Shown one piece after another: positions 22,243-29,966 of a stretch of 31,855 nt of DNA (position 1 is its first letter; each line of letters starts with the position of its first letter). Under the pieces are notes generated by a model that did no database searches, had not been told where the DNA came from, and worked only from the letters and a program-made list of their open reading frames with translations. Source of the DNA: CAKOSP01 sp964369845. GTDB taxonomy: Bacteria; Bacillota_I; Bacilli_A; RF39; UBA660. The stretch covers positions 1-31,855 of the forward strand of contig CAYJFJ010000013.1 in NCBI GenBank assembly GCA_964369845.1, written 5' to 3'. Made by a program: the position numbers and the translations under genes.

Positions 22243-22255
22243 ATTTTTCATAATA
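22226..22255 (+). promoter_or_regulatory. Candidate SigG-type promoter of spoVAC-AD-AE
   Basis: GGTATA (22226-22231), a 17-bp spacer and CATAATA (22249-22255). SigG sites in Bacillus are about TGAATA-N17/18-CATACTA, giving 4/6 and 6/7 matches here. The GG two to three bases before CATA that SigF sites need is absent. The -35 overlaps the right arm of the sigma terminator. Bacillus spoVA is SigG-dependent, which makes this location sensible. Confidence 0.5.
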
Positions 22256-22270
22256 TTACTGGTGATTAGT

Positions 22271-22708
22271 TTGAATAAAGATACTTATAAAAAAATGGTG
22301 GAAAGATATGCTCCAGTTGAACCTAAATTTAAAAATTTTATAGTTAGCTTTTTAGTAGGTGGATTAATTGGACTTTTTGGAGAATTGTTTGTTCATTTTT
22401 TAATGATATGTTTTACATATTCTGCAACTGTTTCATATACAATTTTAGCATTATTAATTATATTTTTAGGTTCTATTTTTACTGCGATGGGTTTTTTTGA
22501 TAACTTGGTTACTAAATTTAAATGTGGATTAATTATTCCTACTACAGGTTTTGCTCACTCTGTTATAAGTAGTGCACTAGATTATAAAAAAGATGGACTT
22601 ATTACTGGTCTTGGGTCTAACTTTTTTAAACTTGCTGGGTCAGTAATTTTATATGGCATTCTTTCAGCGTTTTTCTTTGTGATTGTGAAGGTGATTATTG
22701 GTGTCTAG
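22271..22708 (+). CDS. spoVAC: Spore germination/DPA transport protein SpoVAC
   Basis: A 145-residue integral membrane protein of the spore inner membrane, part of the SpoVA channel that loads dipicolinic acid into the forespore and releases it at germination. It opens with the family pattern DTYKKMVERYAPVEPKFKNF, then FLVGGLIGLFGE, several membrane helices, MGFFDNLVTKFKCGLIIPTTGFAHSV and an ITGLGSNFFKLAGSVI loop, all typical of SpoVAC. I choose TTG 22271, with GGTGAT (22261-22266) as its ribosome-binding site; GTG 22262 is the alternative, but that base triplet is part of the same GGTGAT. It overlaps spoVAD by eight bases. Confidence 0.93.
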   Translation: MNKDTYKKMVERYAPVEPKFKNFIVSFLVGGLIGLFGELFVHFLMICFTYSATVSYTILALLIIFLGSIFTAMGFFDNLVTKFKCGLIIPTTGFAHSVISSALDYKKDGLITGLGSNFFKLAGSVILYGILSAFFFVIVKVIIGV

Positions 22709-23675
22709 TTTCAAATTTAAAAATGTATATATAAAAGATTATTTTTCTGTTGTAGGACCACTTGAGGCAGAGAGCAAAATTAAAACTTATGATGTTGCTC
22801 TAAAAGATTTTTACTTTGGTGAAAAAACTTTTGAGAAGGCAGAAATAAAAATGCAAAAAACTGTTCTAGATAATTTGATTAACAAAAATAATCTAAAAGA
22901 ATCTGATATTAGTTTGGTAGTTGGAGGGGATTTAATAAATCAAATATCTATAACTAATTATACACTTAGAGATTATAATTTTCCTTTCTTAGGTGTTTAT
23001 TCTGCTTGTTCTACATTTACCGAAAGTTTATTAATTTCCTCAATTTTTTTAGATAATTATGAACTAAAAAATGTAGTAGCTATTACTTCAAGTCACAATT
23101 TAACTGCGGAGAGGCAATACAGATATCCAGTTGAATATGGTTCTCCTAAACCTCATACTGCAACGTTTACTTCGACTGGCTCTGTTGGAGCTTTACTTGC
23201 TAATGAAAAAAACAAGTTAAAAGTAGAGAGTGCTACTATTGGAACTTCTATTGATATGGGTATAACTGACGTTAATCATATGGGCGCGGTTATGGCACCT
23301 GCAGCAGCAAGTACTTTAAATACCCATTTAATAGAACTTAATAGAGATATAAATTATTATGATTTAATTTTAACTGGAGATTTAGGTAAGGTAGGAGAAA
23401 AAATATTTAAAGATTTTTGTTTACAAAATTATAATATTGTTCCAAAAGTTTATTTTGATTGTGGAGCTAATCTTTATTTAGATAGTCAAGAAACTTTTGC
23501 AGGTGGATCTGGTCCTGCTTGTATGCCTATTGTTTTTTTTAATAAATTCTTAAAATCAAATAAATATAAGAAAATTTTATTACTTGCAACGGGAGCTCTT
23601 CATTCTCCTAATTTAGTAAATCAACATAATACTATTCCTGCTATTTCTCATGCTGTTAGTTTGGAGGTTTTATAA
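22701..23675 (+). CDS. spoVAD: Stage V sporulation protein AD
   Basis: 324 residues, near the 338 of Bacillus. SpoVAD is a soluble, thiolase-fold protein that binds dipicolinic acid at the spore membrane. Visible family marks are FKFKNVYIKDYFSVVGPLE, VGGDLINQISITNY, LGVYSACSTFTESLLI (the position of the thiolase nucleophile, with Cys kept), ITSSHNLTAERQYRYPVEYG, TDVNHMGAVMAPAAASTL, LTGDLGKVGE and a C-terminal GGSGPACMPIVFF and LLATGALHSP. The start is GTG 22701 behind AAGGTGAT (22688-22695); the TTG just before it is too close to that site. Confidence 0.95.
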   Translation: MSSFKFKNVYIKDYFSVVGPLEAESKIKTYDVALKDFYFGEKTFEKAEIKMQKTVLDNLINKNNLKESDISLVVGGDLINQISITNYTLRDYNFPFLGVYSACSTFTESLLISSIFLDNYELKNVVAITSSHNLTAERQYRYPVEYGSPKPHTATFTSTGSVGALLANEKNKLKVESATIGTSIDMGITDVNHMGAVMAPAAASTLNTHLIELNRDINYYDLILTGDLGKVGEKIFKDFCLQNYNIVPKVYFDCGANLYLDSQETFAGGSGPACMPIVFFNKFLKSNKYKKILLLATGALHSPNLVNQHNTIPAISHAVSLEVL

Positions 23676-24025
23676 TGAATTATCTTTTTTCGTTTTTACT
23701 TGCAGGCACAGTATGCGCTATAGCTCAAGTTATACTTGATAACTCTAAATTAACCCCAGGTCATATCACATCTTTGTTTACAGTCTTGGGTTCTTTTGTT
23801 TCTTTTTTAGGTTTTTATCAAACTTTAGTTGCTAAGGCAGGTGCAGGTGCTACTGTTCTTATTTCTAATTTTGGACATTTACTTTATCAAGGTGGACTAG
23901 ATGGATATAAAGAAAGTGGATTCTTAGGTATTTTTACTGGTCTTTTATCTAAATCATCCGCTGCAATAGTAGGCGCTATAGTGTTCGCATTTATTATTAC
24001 TATTTTTTTTAAACCTAAAAGTTAG
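23675..24025 (+). CDS. spoVAE: Stage V sporulation protein AE (SpoVAEb type)
   Basis: A 116-residue membrane protein with about four helices. It follows the SpoVAE pattern: FLLAGTVCAIAQVILDNSKL, TPGHITSLFTVLGSF, a KAGAGATVLISNFGHLLYQG segment and LSKSSAAIVGAIVFAF. Its ATG overlaps the spoVAD stop, with GGAGG just upstream. The gene set AC-AD-AE equals the minimal spoVA operon known from clostridia such as C. difficile; spoVAA, AB, AEa and AF of Bacillus are not here. Confidence 0.94.
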   Translation: MNYLFSFLLAGTVCAIAQVILDNSKLTPGHITSLFTVLGSFVSFLGFYQTLVAKAGAGATVLISNFGHLLYQGGLDGYKESGFLGIFTGLLSKSSAAIVGAIVFAFIITIFFKPKS

Positions 24026-24049
24026 TTTGAATTTTCTATATAATTTATT

Positions 24050-24079
24050 AAAGTGCAATTTAATTCAATTGTACTTTTT
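24050..24079 (+). terminator. Terminator of the spoVA operon
   Basis: AAAGTGCAATT (24050-24060) pairs with AATTGTACTTT (24067-24077), with one G-T pair, around a six-base loop. A short T-run follows. Confidence 0.82.
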
Positions 24080-24163
24080 GTTTCTAAAAAATTTGTAAGT
24101 AATTGTAAAACTACTACCTTATTTTCTGAAAATATGTTAAACTATATTATAGAGGTGTTTTAG

Positions 24164-24430
24164 ATGGATAATGGAATAAATAATGAAGTTCAAAAACAAG
24201 AGGAAATTGTTAATAATGATATTATAAGTTTTGATACAGAGGTTGTTACTGAGTTTAAAAGTAATAAAAAAGAGAATAAAAATAAGAAAATAATTGTAAC
24301 TATTATAGCGGCAATTATAATCTTATATGCAGGGTTTTATACACTATACTATGTGTTTATTGTTCCTGATGTTATAGAGCAAAATAATATGTCGATTTAC
24401 GAAAAAATTGATTATATTAGTAATATATAG
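24164..24430 (+). CDS. Small single-pass membrane protein, unknown
   Basis: 88 residues. An acidic, Asn/Glu-rich N-terminal half (1-33) is followed by a very basic stretch (SNKKENKNKK, 33-42), one membrane helix (about 43-66) and a short C-terminal tail. By the positive-inside rule the N-terminus is cytosolic. I know no family. AGAGGTG (about 24151-24157) precedes the ATG. The end of the gene contains the -35 box of the next promoter. It may belong functionally with the genes behind it, which also encode membrane proteins. Confidence 0.6.
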   Translation: MDNGINNEVQKQEEIVNNDIISFDTEVVTEFKSNKKENKNKKIIVTIIAAIIILYAGFYTLYYVFIVPDVIEQNNMSIYEKIDYISNI

Positions 24431-24436
24431 TATAAT
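24408..24436 (+). promoter_or_regulatory. SigA-type promoter of the 24452-27810 operon
   Basis: TTGATT (24408-24413), a 17-bp spacer and perfect TATAAT (24431-24436), lying across the 3' end of the upstream gene. The start point would be near 24443, inside the ribosome-binding site GGGTGA. Confidence 0.7.
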
Positions 24437-24451
24437 GATGTGGGTGAAAAA

Positions 24452-24949
24452 GTGAAAAAATTAATGAATTTATGGAAAAGAAATAAAATTGCTATTGTAC
24501 TTTTAACAATACTTGCAATATGTTTTATTACAATATGTGTGATTGCTGCTACATATTTTTTTGGTGGCAGTGATTCTGTTTACGGAGATAGACTTGATGA
24601 TTTAGAAGGGCTTGAAATAAGTACTAAAGATATTACTTCTTATGAAGATGCTTTAAAAGAAAGTGAACTAGTAGATAGTGTTAATGTTCATATTAAAGGT
24701 AAAATAATATATATTACAATTAACTTTGTAGAAAATACTTCTTTAGTTGAAGCTCAAAGTGTTGCTACTGCATCACTTGAAAGTGATTTAGATGCCGAGT
24801 ATATGGAAATTTATGATATTAATTTTATTTTAGAAGCTCCTGAAGGGGAAAGTAGTGATGGTTTCATTATTTTAGGCGCTAGAAATGTGATAGCTAATAA
24901 AGTGTCATGGAATAATAATACTCCAATTGATACTGAAGAAGGTGAGTAA
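24452..24949 (+). CDS. Single-pass membrane protein with extracytoplasmic alpha/beta domain, unknown
   Basis: 165 residues from GTG 24452 (ribosome-binding site GGGTGA, 24442-24447; GTG 24440 is possible but would come before the likely start point of transcription). Basic N-terminus, one membrane helix (about 13-36), then an acidic outside domain. That domain alternates helix and strand: EDALKESELVDSVNVHIKGK, IIYITINFVENTSLVEAQSVA, SLESDLDAEYMEIYDINFIL. It ends in an acidic tail. I do not recognise the family; the beta-hairpin pattern recalls small secreted alpha/beta domains of cell-envelope complexes. It is the first gene of an operon, one base before the receptor gene. Confidence 0.68.
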   Translation: MKKLMNLWKRNKIAIVLLTILAICFITICVIAATYFFGGSDSVYGDRLDDLEGLEISTKDITSYEDALKESELVDSVNVHIKGKIIYITINFVENTSLVEAQSVATASLESDLDAEYMEIYDINFILEAPEGESSDGFIILGARNVIANKVSWNNNTPIDTEEGE

Positions 24950-24950
24950 C

Positions 24951-26969
24951 TTGAAAAATTTTTATAAAGATAATAAATTAAAGATAATTATAGCTATTTT
25001 ATTAACTGTAATTGTTGTTGCAGGTATTACTATTTATTTATATTTTAGTAATCAAAATGCATTAACTATTGAAGAAAGAAACTGGATTGACTCTAATGTT
25101 AATTCAAATATTAATGTAAATATTGTTAATAATGCTAATATATTTGGTAATAATGGTGAAGGTGTTTATTATGATTTTTTAAACGATTTTAGTTTAAATT
25201 ACAATTTACAAATAAATCCTATCACATTTAATTATGAAGTAGGGGCTGAAGGATTAACATTAGGTGTTAAAAATGCAGTTTCTGATAATGATATAGTTTT
25301 ATATGAAGATAATTATGTATTAATTGGTAAAACAAATGAGACTATTAATGTTTATGCTGATATAGAAGCTAAACAAGTAGGTGTTCTTTCAAGTGATAAG
25401 AGTTTCATTGAAAATAATTTAGCTGTTAGTGTTGAGTTTACTGAGTATGAAACTGAAGAAGAATTAATTAAATCTTTAAGTGAAGAACTTAATTATATAA
25501 TTGTTCCTAAGAATTTATATTTAGATCAAATCTTAAGTTTAGATTATAAAGTATTATTTCACTTTAGTGATTTAAATTATTATTTTACACTCTCTACTGA
25601 TGATACTATTTTATCTGATATCTTAGTTAAATATTATGAAAATGTATGGAATTTAAATTTCTATGAATCATACAAAACAAATGAATTTAATGTGTTTGTT
25701 GAAAATCTAGCTATTACCGAAAGTCAAGTTGATTCGATTAGAAGTATTGTTTATAACTATGGTTTTATAACTAATTCTCCGTATGAAGTAATTGAAGGTG
25801 GAGACTTTGGCGGTATATCTGCAGTTATGCTTAAAGAGTTTAGTGATTTTGCTGGTGTAGACTTTGAATTTAATAAATATAAAAATTATAATGAATTTGT
25901 AAATGCTATAGAGAATAAAAATATTGATGTATATTTAGATAAATATAATTTTACGGCGGAAGCTTCTAATACTTTTAGTGGACTAAATTTAGATTATACA
26001 GTTGCCGTTAATAGAAAAAATGATTTAGTAATTAACTCTCTTAATTCATTAATTGGAGAAACAGTATATGTTGAGAAAAATTCTATATTGTATGATTATA
26101 TTACTAAAGTAAATGGCCTTGATATTAAAACTTATTCAACTGAAAGTGATCTTTTAGATTTAAATAAAAAAGATGTAATTATTATTTTAGATTATAATAC
26201 TTTTGAATATTTTTCTAGAAATGAACTGGGTAATTATACTGAAAGATATTTTGGTAGTGTAAATCAAGATATTGTTTATGGTGTTACTGATGATGAGGTT
26301 TTAGCAATTCTTTTAGATAAATTTGTTAATATTACTGATGATGAGAAAATTACTAATAGAGGTATTGAAAATCATTATGAAACAGTAAAAACTGGTAATT
26401 TATTATCTATTCTTGCAAGATATATTATTACTATAGCTCTTGTGATTTTAGTAGTCTTATACTTTATAGTTAAAGGTACTAAGAAAATAAAAATTGCTAA
26501 AAAAATTAAAAGAGATGATAAGATGAAGTTTATAGATCAGTTAACATCTCTTAAAAACAGAAATTATTTAAATGAATGTTTAGAAGCTTGGAATAATAAT
26601 ACTATTTATCCTCAAGCTATTGTTACTGTTAATTTAAATGCTATTCAAGCTATAAATGATTTACACGGTTATAATGAAGGAGATAGACAAATTAAGTCTT
26701 TCGCTAACGCTTTAATTAAAACTCAACTTGATAATAGTGAAGTTATGAGAACTGATGGAAATGAATTTATAATGTATTTAATTGGTTATAGTCAAAAACA
26801 AATTACTAATTATATTCATAAACTTAATAAAGAAGTTGATAAATTGCCATATGATAATGGTGCTAAATTCGGTTATAGTATGATTCTTGATGATATTAAA
26901 ACTGTTGAAGATTGTATGAATGAAGCAGCTCAAGATATGAAAGTTAAAAGTAAAAATGAAAAAATTTAA
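24951..26969 (+). CDS. Membrane receptor: two solute-binding-like domains and a degenerate GGDEF domain
   Basis: 672 residues. Membrane helix 1 (about 10-32), then an outside region of about 450 residues that reads as two family-3 solute-binding (PBPb-like) domains. The second has YGFITNSPYEVIEGGDFGGISAVMLKEF near 275-305, then DVYLDKYNFTAEAS. Membrane helix 2 is about 487-510. The cytosolic GGDEF domain (528-672) opens DQLTSLKNRNYLNECL and has INDLHGYNEGDRQIKSFANAL. The signature is DGNEF (602-606) instead of GG[DE]EF, and the metal-binding Asp of the DxD-FK motif is Asn561 (VNLNAIQ). Both metal ligands are lost, so cyclic-di-GMP synthesis is unlikely; nucleotide binding or scaffolding is possible. 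TTG 24951 follows AAGGTGAG. The gene overlaps yihY by 14 bases. Confidence 0.82.
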   Translation: MKNFYKDNKLKIIIAILLTVIVVAGITIYLYFSNQNALTIEERNWIDSNVNSNINVNIVNNANIFGNNGEGVYYDFLNDFSLNYNLQINPITFNYEVGAEGLTLGVKNAVSDNDIVLYEDNYVLIGKTNETINVYADIEAKQVGVLSSDKSFIENNLAVSVEFTEYETEEELIKSLSEELNYIIVPKNLYLDQILSLDYKVLFHFSDLNYYFTLSTDDTILSDILVKYYENVWNLNFYESYKTNEFNVFVENLAITESQVDSIRSIVYNYGFITNSPYEVIEGGDFGGISAVMLKEFSDFAGVDFEFNKYKNYNEFVNAIENKNIDVYLDKYNFTAEASNTFSGLNLDYTVAVNRKNDLVINSLNSLIGETVYVEKNSILYDYITKVNGLDIKTYSTESDLLDLNKKDVIIILDYNTFEYFSRNELGNYTERYFGSVNQDIVYGVTDDEVLAILLDKFVNITDDEKITNRGIENHYETVKTGNLLSILARYIITIALVILVVLYFIVKGTKKIKIAKKIKRDDKMKFIDQLTSLKNRNYLNECLEAWNNNTIYPQAIVTVNLNAIQAINDLHGYNEGDRQIKSFANALIKTQLDNSEVMRTDGNEFIMYLIGYSQKQITNYIHKLNKEVDKLPYDNGAKFGYSMILDDIKTVEDCMNEAAQDMKVKSKNEKI

Positions 26970-27810
26970 AATAAGAATAAAAATATTTTTAAATCATTTT
27001 AAAAAAGTAATAAGTAAACCTGAAATGGCGATTTTGCCAGGTCAACTTGCTTATTTTTTCGTTTTAGCAATTGTTCCAACAATTACAATTTTAACGCTTG
27101 GTGCTGCATCCTTAAATTTGTCTACTGACGTTATTTATACATTTTTAGAAAGTTCATTATCAAAAGATGTTGCTGATATGATTTTATCAGTAAATATTGG
27201 AACTGTTAGTGGTACTGCTACTATAATTGTTACGATAATTGCTTATTATGTATCGAGTCAAGGTGCTACATCAATAATTATTACTTCTAATACTATATAT
27301 GGTATACCTAATGATAGTTATATTAAAAGAAAACTTAAATCTTTTGTTATGATTTTCATTTTGTTACTATTATTCATATTACTTATATCTGTAACAATGT
27401 ATGGTGATTTGTTTATGGACTTTATCAGAAATTCTAACTTAAGTAGTGATGTTATTACTAATGTAATTTTAATTATTACTGTTTTACAAGGTCCGGTTAT
27501 GTGGTTATTATTATTTTTATTTATTAAATTAATATATACTATGGCTCCTGATAGAAAAATTAAAAGTTCTGATGTAAATTACGGTGCAGTTTTTACTACA
27601 GTTTGCTGGATAGGGTTAACTGCTCTTTATTCAATTTATGTTAATGATTTTGCAAATTATGATGCTTTATATGGTAATTTAGCAAATTTAGCTATATTAA
27701 TGCTTTGGTTTTATTTCTTAGCTTTAATCTTTACTATAGGGCTTGCACTTAATTACCATAATGAGGAAGAAGAAAATACTAAAAAACTTGAATTAAAAAC
27801 TGATAATTAG
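26956..27810 (+). CDS. YihY/UPF0761 family membrane protein
   Basis: 284 residues with about six membrane helices. It keeps the YihY (formerly BrkB/RNase BN) pattern: PEMAILPGQLAYFFVLAIVPTITIL early, a second helix pair around TATIIVTIIAYYVSSQGATSI, a polar loop, then MAPDRKIKSSDVNYGAVFTTVCWI and a final YGNLANLAILMLWFYFLALIFTIG. It ends in an acidic cytosolic tail. The function of the family is not settled; the old name RNase BN was an error. It has no good ribosome-binding site and overlaps the GGDEF-protein gene by 14 bases, so it is probably translated by coupling. Confidence 0.92.
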   Translation: MKKFKIRIKIFLNHFKKVISKPEMAILPGQLAYFFVLAIVPTITILTLGAASLNLSTDVIYTFLESSLSKDVADMILSVNIGTVSGTATIIVTIIAYYVSSQGATSIIITSNTIYGIPNDSYIKRKLKSFVMIFILLLLFILLISVTMYGDLFMDFIRNSNLSSDVITNVILIITVLQGPVMWLLLFLFIKLIYTMAPDRKIKSSDVNYGAVFTTVCWIGLTALYSIYVNDFANYDALYGNLANLAILMLWFYFLALIFTIGLALNYHNEEEENTKKLELKTDN

Positions 27811-27904
27811 TGATACTAATAATGTACAACGGATATTACTTAGTACAAATTTTCTTAATAATAGTTTAAATGTTTTTAAAAGATTATTAGGAGTAATAGT
27901 CCTG
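27811..27904. other. Intergenic stretch with two inverted repeats
   Basis: Between yihY and its terminator there is no plausible gene. TGTAC (27824-27828) can pair with GTACA (27843-27847). Nearer the end, GATTATT pairs with AATAGTC with one wobble, just before the terminator. They may protect the 3' end of the mRNA or be part of a small RNA; I see no promoter I trust. Confidence 0.3.
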
Positions 27905-27936
27905 AAAAGATGTAGGTACCTGCATCTTTTTGTTTG
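27905..27936 (+). terminator. Terminator of the 24452-27810 operon
   Basis: AAAAGATGTAG (27905-27915) pairs with CTGCATCTTTT (27920-27930), with one wobble, around GTAC; T-rich DNA follows. Confidence 0.85.
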
Positions 27937-27998
27937 TTTAAAAAAACATACTAGCTTGTAAAGTGGATAATATTACTATGTTAAAATTTATAGTTTTA

Positions 27999-28007
27999 TG
28001 CTATAAT
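27999..28007 (+). promoter_or_regulatory. Extended -10 promoter of the LTA-synthase-like gene
   Basis: TG-C-TATAAT (27999-28007). The start point falls near 28014, where the ribosome-binding site GGTGAT (28014-28019) begins. This argues against the in-frame GTG at 27963 as start. Confidence 0.55.
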
Positions 28008-28022
28008 TGTTATGGTGATGTA

Positions 28023-29954
28023 GTGAAAAAATGTAGTATTTTAATTGTGTATTTTGCAATTTTTTTATTTTTAGAAGGTTTATTTAAAATATTAATGTTT
28101 GATAATTTTTTTAGTCTAAACTTAATTAACATAATATTATTTATTTCTTTTTTAACTGTTGTGTTTGGATGTTTAAATTCAATGTTTAAAGAAAAATATA
28201 TGAAGTTAATTTTGCTAATCAATACATTTATAAGCTGCGCTTATTTTGCATTTCAATTTTGTCTTTTTAATGTTTACAAAATATATTTTTCTTTGGAATT
28301 ATCATCAGGAGTAGAACAAGTTCTTGATTTTAAAGATGAAATATTTTCAGTTATAATTCATAATGTTTTATATTTAATATTGTTTTTTGTTCCTTTTATT
28401 TTGTTAATTATTTTTAGAAAGAAACTTATTCTTGATAGATTTGGAAAAAAAGAAGTATTAATAAGTTTTTTAACTAGTATTTTAATTTTTGTTATTTTTA
28501 GTTTATCTCTAATTATAAATAAAGATAATTCTTATTCTGCTTATAAACTTTATTATGAATATAATGAAATGGAACTAGCTGTTGAAAGATTAGGTCTTAG
28601 TAATTCTTTTTACCTAGATGTTATTAAAACTGTTATAGGTTTTGAAGAAAAATTAGAAATTAATACTGGTTCTTCATTAAAAGATTTAACTGCGAATGAA
28701 GATGATGAAAAAGATGAGGAAGAGGAAATTATATATGGTTATAATACACTTGATTTAGATTTAACTTTTGAAGGTACTAAGAATACTGATTTAATGAATG
28801 AATATTTTTTAAATGAACAGGGAACACTTAAAAATGAATACTCTTCGTACTTTGAAGGTAAAAACATAATTATGGTTATGGCTGAGAGTTTTCATGAAGT
28901 TGCGGTAGATGAAAAGAGAACTCCAACACTTTATAAGTTAATAAATGAAGGATTTAATTTTGAAAATTTTTATTCACCTACAATTAATAGTACTATAGGT
29001 GGTGAATTTCAAATGTTAACTGGTCTTTATCCAGCATCAGGTTATTTATCACCTTATAAATCTGGAGATACTGAGTATTTATATGGTCTAGCTTCTTCTT
29101 TTGAATCGATTGGTTATAATACTTTTGCTTATCATAATAATACTTATACTTTTCAAAATAGATATAAATATTTAGAAGATATGGGGTTTGATAATTTTAA
29201 AGCTTGTAACAATGGGATGGAAGATTTAATTGATTGTAAATGGCTAGCATCTGATCTAGATATGTTTGATAAAACTTTTGATGAATATGCTTCAATGGAT
29301 GAACCTTTTTTAACTTATTATGCAACTGTGTCTGGGCATGGTTCATATTATTTAACTGGAGAATTTTCTAAAAAATATTTAGATACTGTTGAAGGAGATT
29401 ATTCTGATGGAATTAAAGCTTATTTAGCCGCTCAAGTTGAACTTGATAGAGCTTTAGAACTTTTAATTCAAAAACTAAGTGATAAAGGTATTTTAGAAGA
29501 TACGGTTATTGTTTTAGCATCTGACCATTATCCATATATGCTTTCAGTAGATGAAATAAATGAAGCTAGTGATTATGTAAGAGATGAAGTTATAGAAATA
29601 GATCATAATACTTTTATAATTTGGAACAGTCAGATGGAAGCTGTAACTATAGATAAAGTCGGAAGTCAAATAGATATTCTTCCAACTGTATATAACTTGT
29701 TTGGAGTTCCATATGATTCTAGATTAATTGTTGGTAAAGATATTTTAAGTAGTGAACCAGGACTTGCAATTTTTAATAATAGATCTTGGGTAAGTGACTA
29801 TGGTTATTATTATGCATCAACAAATGAATTTGTATTAAAAGAAGGTAAAATTGTTAGTGAAGAATATGTAAGTAGCGTTAATCAAATAGTTAATTCTAAA
29901 ATTAATATTAGTGGACTTTTGATTACGGAAAATTATTATAAATATTTAAAATAA
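28023..29954 (+). CDS. LTA synthase-family phosphoglycerol transferase
   Basis: 643 residues from GTG 28023, which follows GGTGAT (28014-28019). Five membrane helices in the first 190 residues, an acidic linker (NEDDEKDEEEE, about 227-237) and a sulfatase-type outside domain. The catalytic set known from LtaS is present: Glu288 in MAESFH, the nucleophile Thr324 in NSTIGGEF, Arg380 in FQNR, and Asp501-His502 in ASDHYP. It would move glycerol phosphate from phosphatidylglycerol onto a glycolipid or wall glycan. LtaS, a primase, and an enzyme for another polymer cannot be told apart. The asnB gene starts 12 bases after its stop and is probably co-transcribed. Confidence 0.9.
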   Translation: MKKCSILIVYFAIFLFLEGLFKILMFDNFFSLNLINIILFISFLTVVFGCLNSMFKEKYMKLILLINTFISCAYFAFQFCLFNVYKIYFSLELSSGVEQVLDFKDEIFSVIIHNVLYLILFFVPFILLIIFRKKLILDRFGKKEVLISFLTSILIFVIFSLSLIINKDNSYSAYKLYYEYNEMELAVERLGLSNSFYLDVIKTVIGFEEKLEINTGSSLKDLTANEDDEKDEEEEIIYGYNTLDLDLTFEGTKNTDLMNEYFLNEQGTLKNEYSSYFEGKNIIMVMAESFHEVAVDEKRTPTLYKLINEGFNFENFYSPTINSTIGGEFQMLTGLYPASGYLSPYKSGDTEYLYGLASSFESIGYNTFAYHNNTYTFQNRYKYLEDMGFDNFKACNNGMEDLIDCKWLASDLDMFDKTFDEYASMDEPFLTYYATVSGHGSYYLTGEFSKKYLDTVEGDYSDGIKAYLAAQVELDRALELLIQKLSDKGILEDTVIVLASDHYPYMLSVDEINEASDYVRDEVIEIDHNTFIIWNSQMEAVTIDKVGSQIDILPTVYNLFGVPYDSRLIVGKDILSSEPGLAIFNNRSWVSDYGYYYASTNEFVLKEGKIVSEEYVSSVNQIVNSKINISGLLITENYYKYLK

Positions 29955-29966
29955 GGAGAGTGTAGT

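Noticed and set aside
24388..24395. Another TGTCGAT, a near match to a Spo0A box
   Set aside because: It lies inside the coding region of the 88-residue protein, is not a perfect box, and has no partner.
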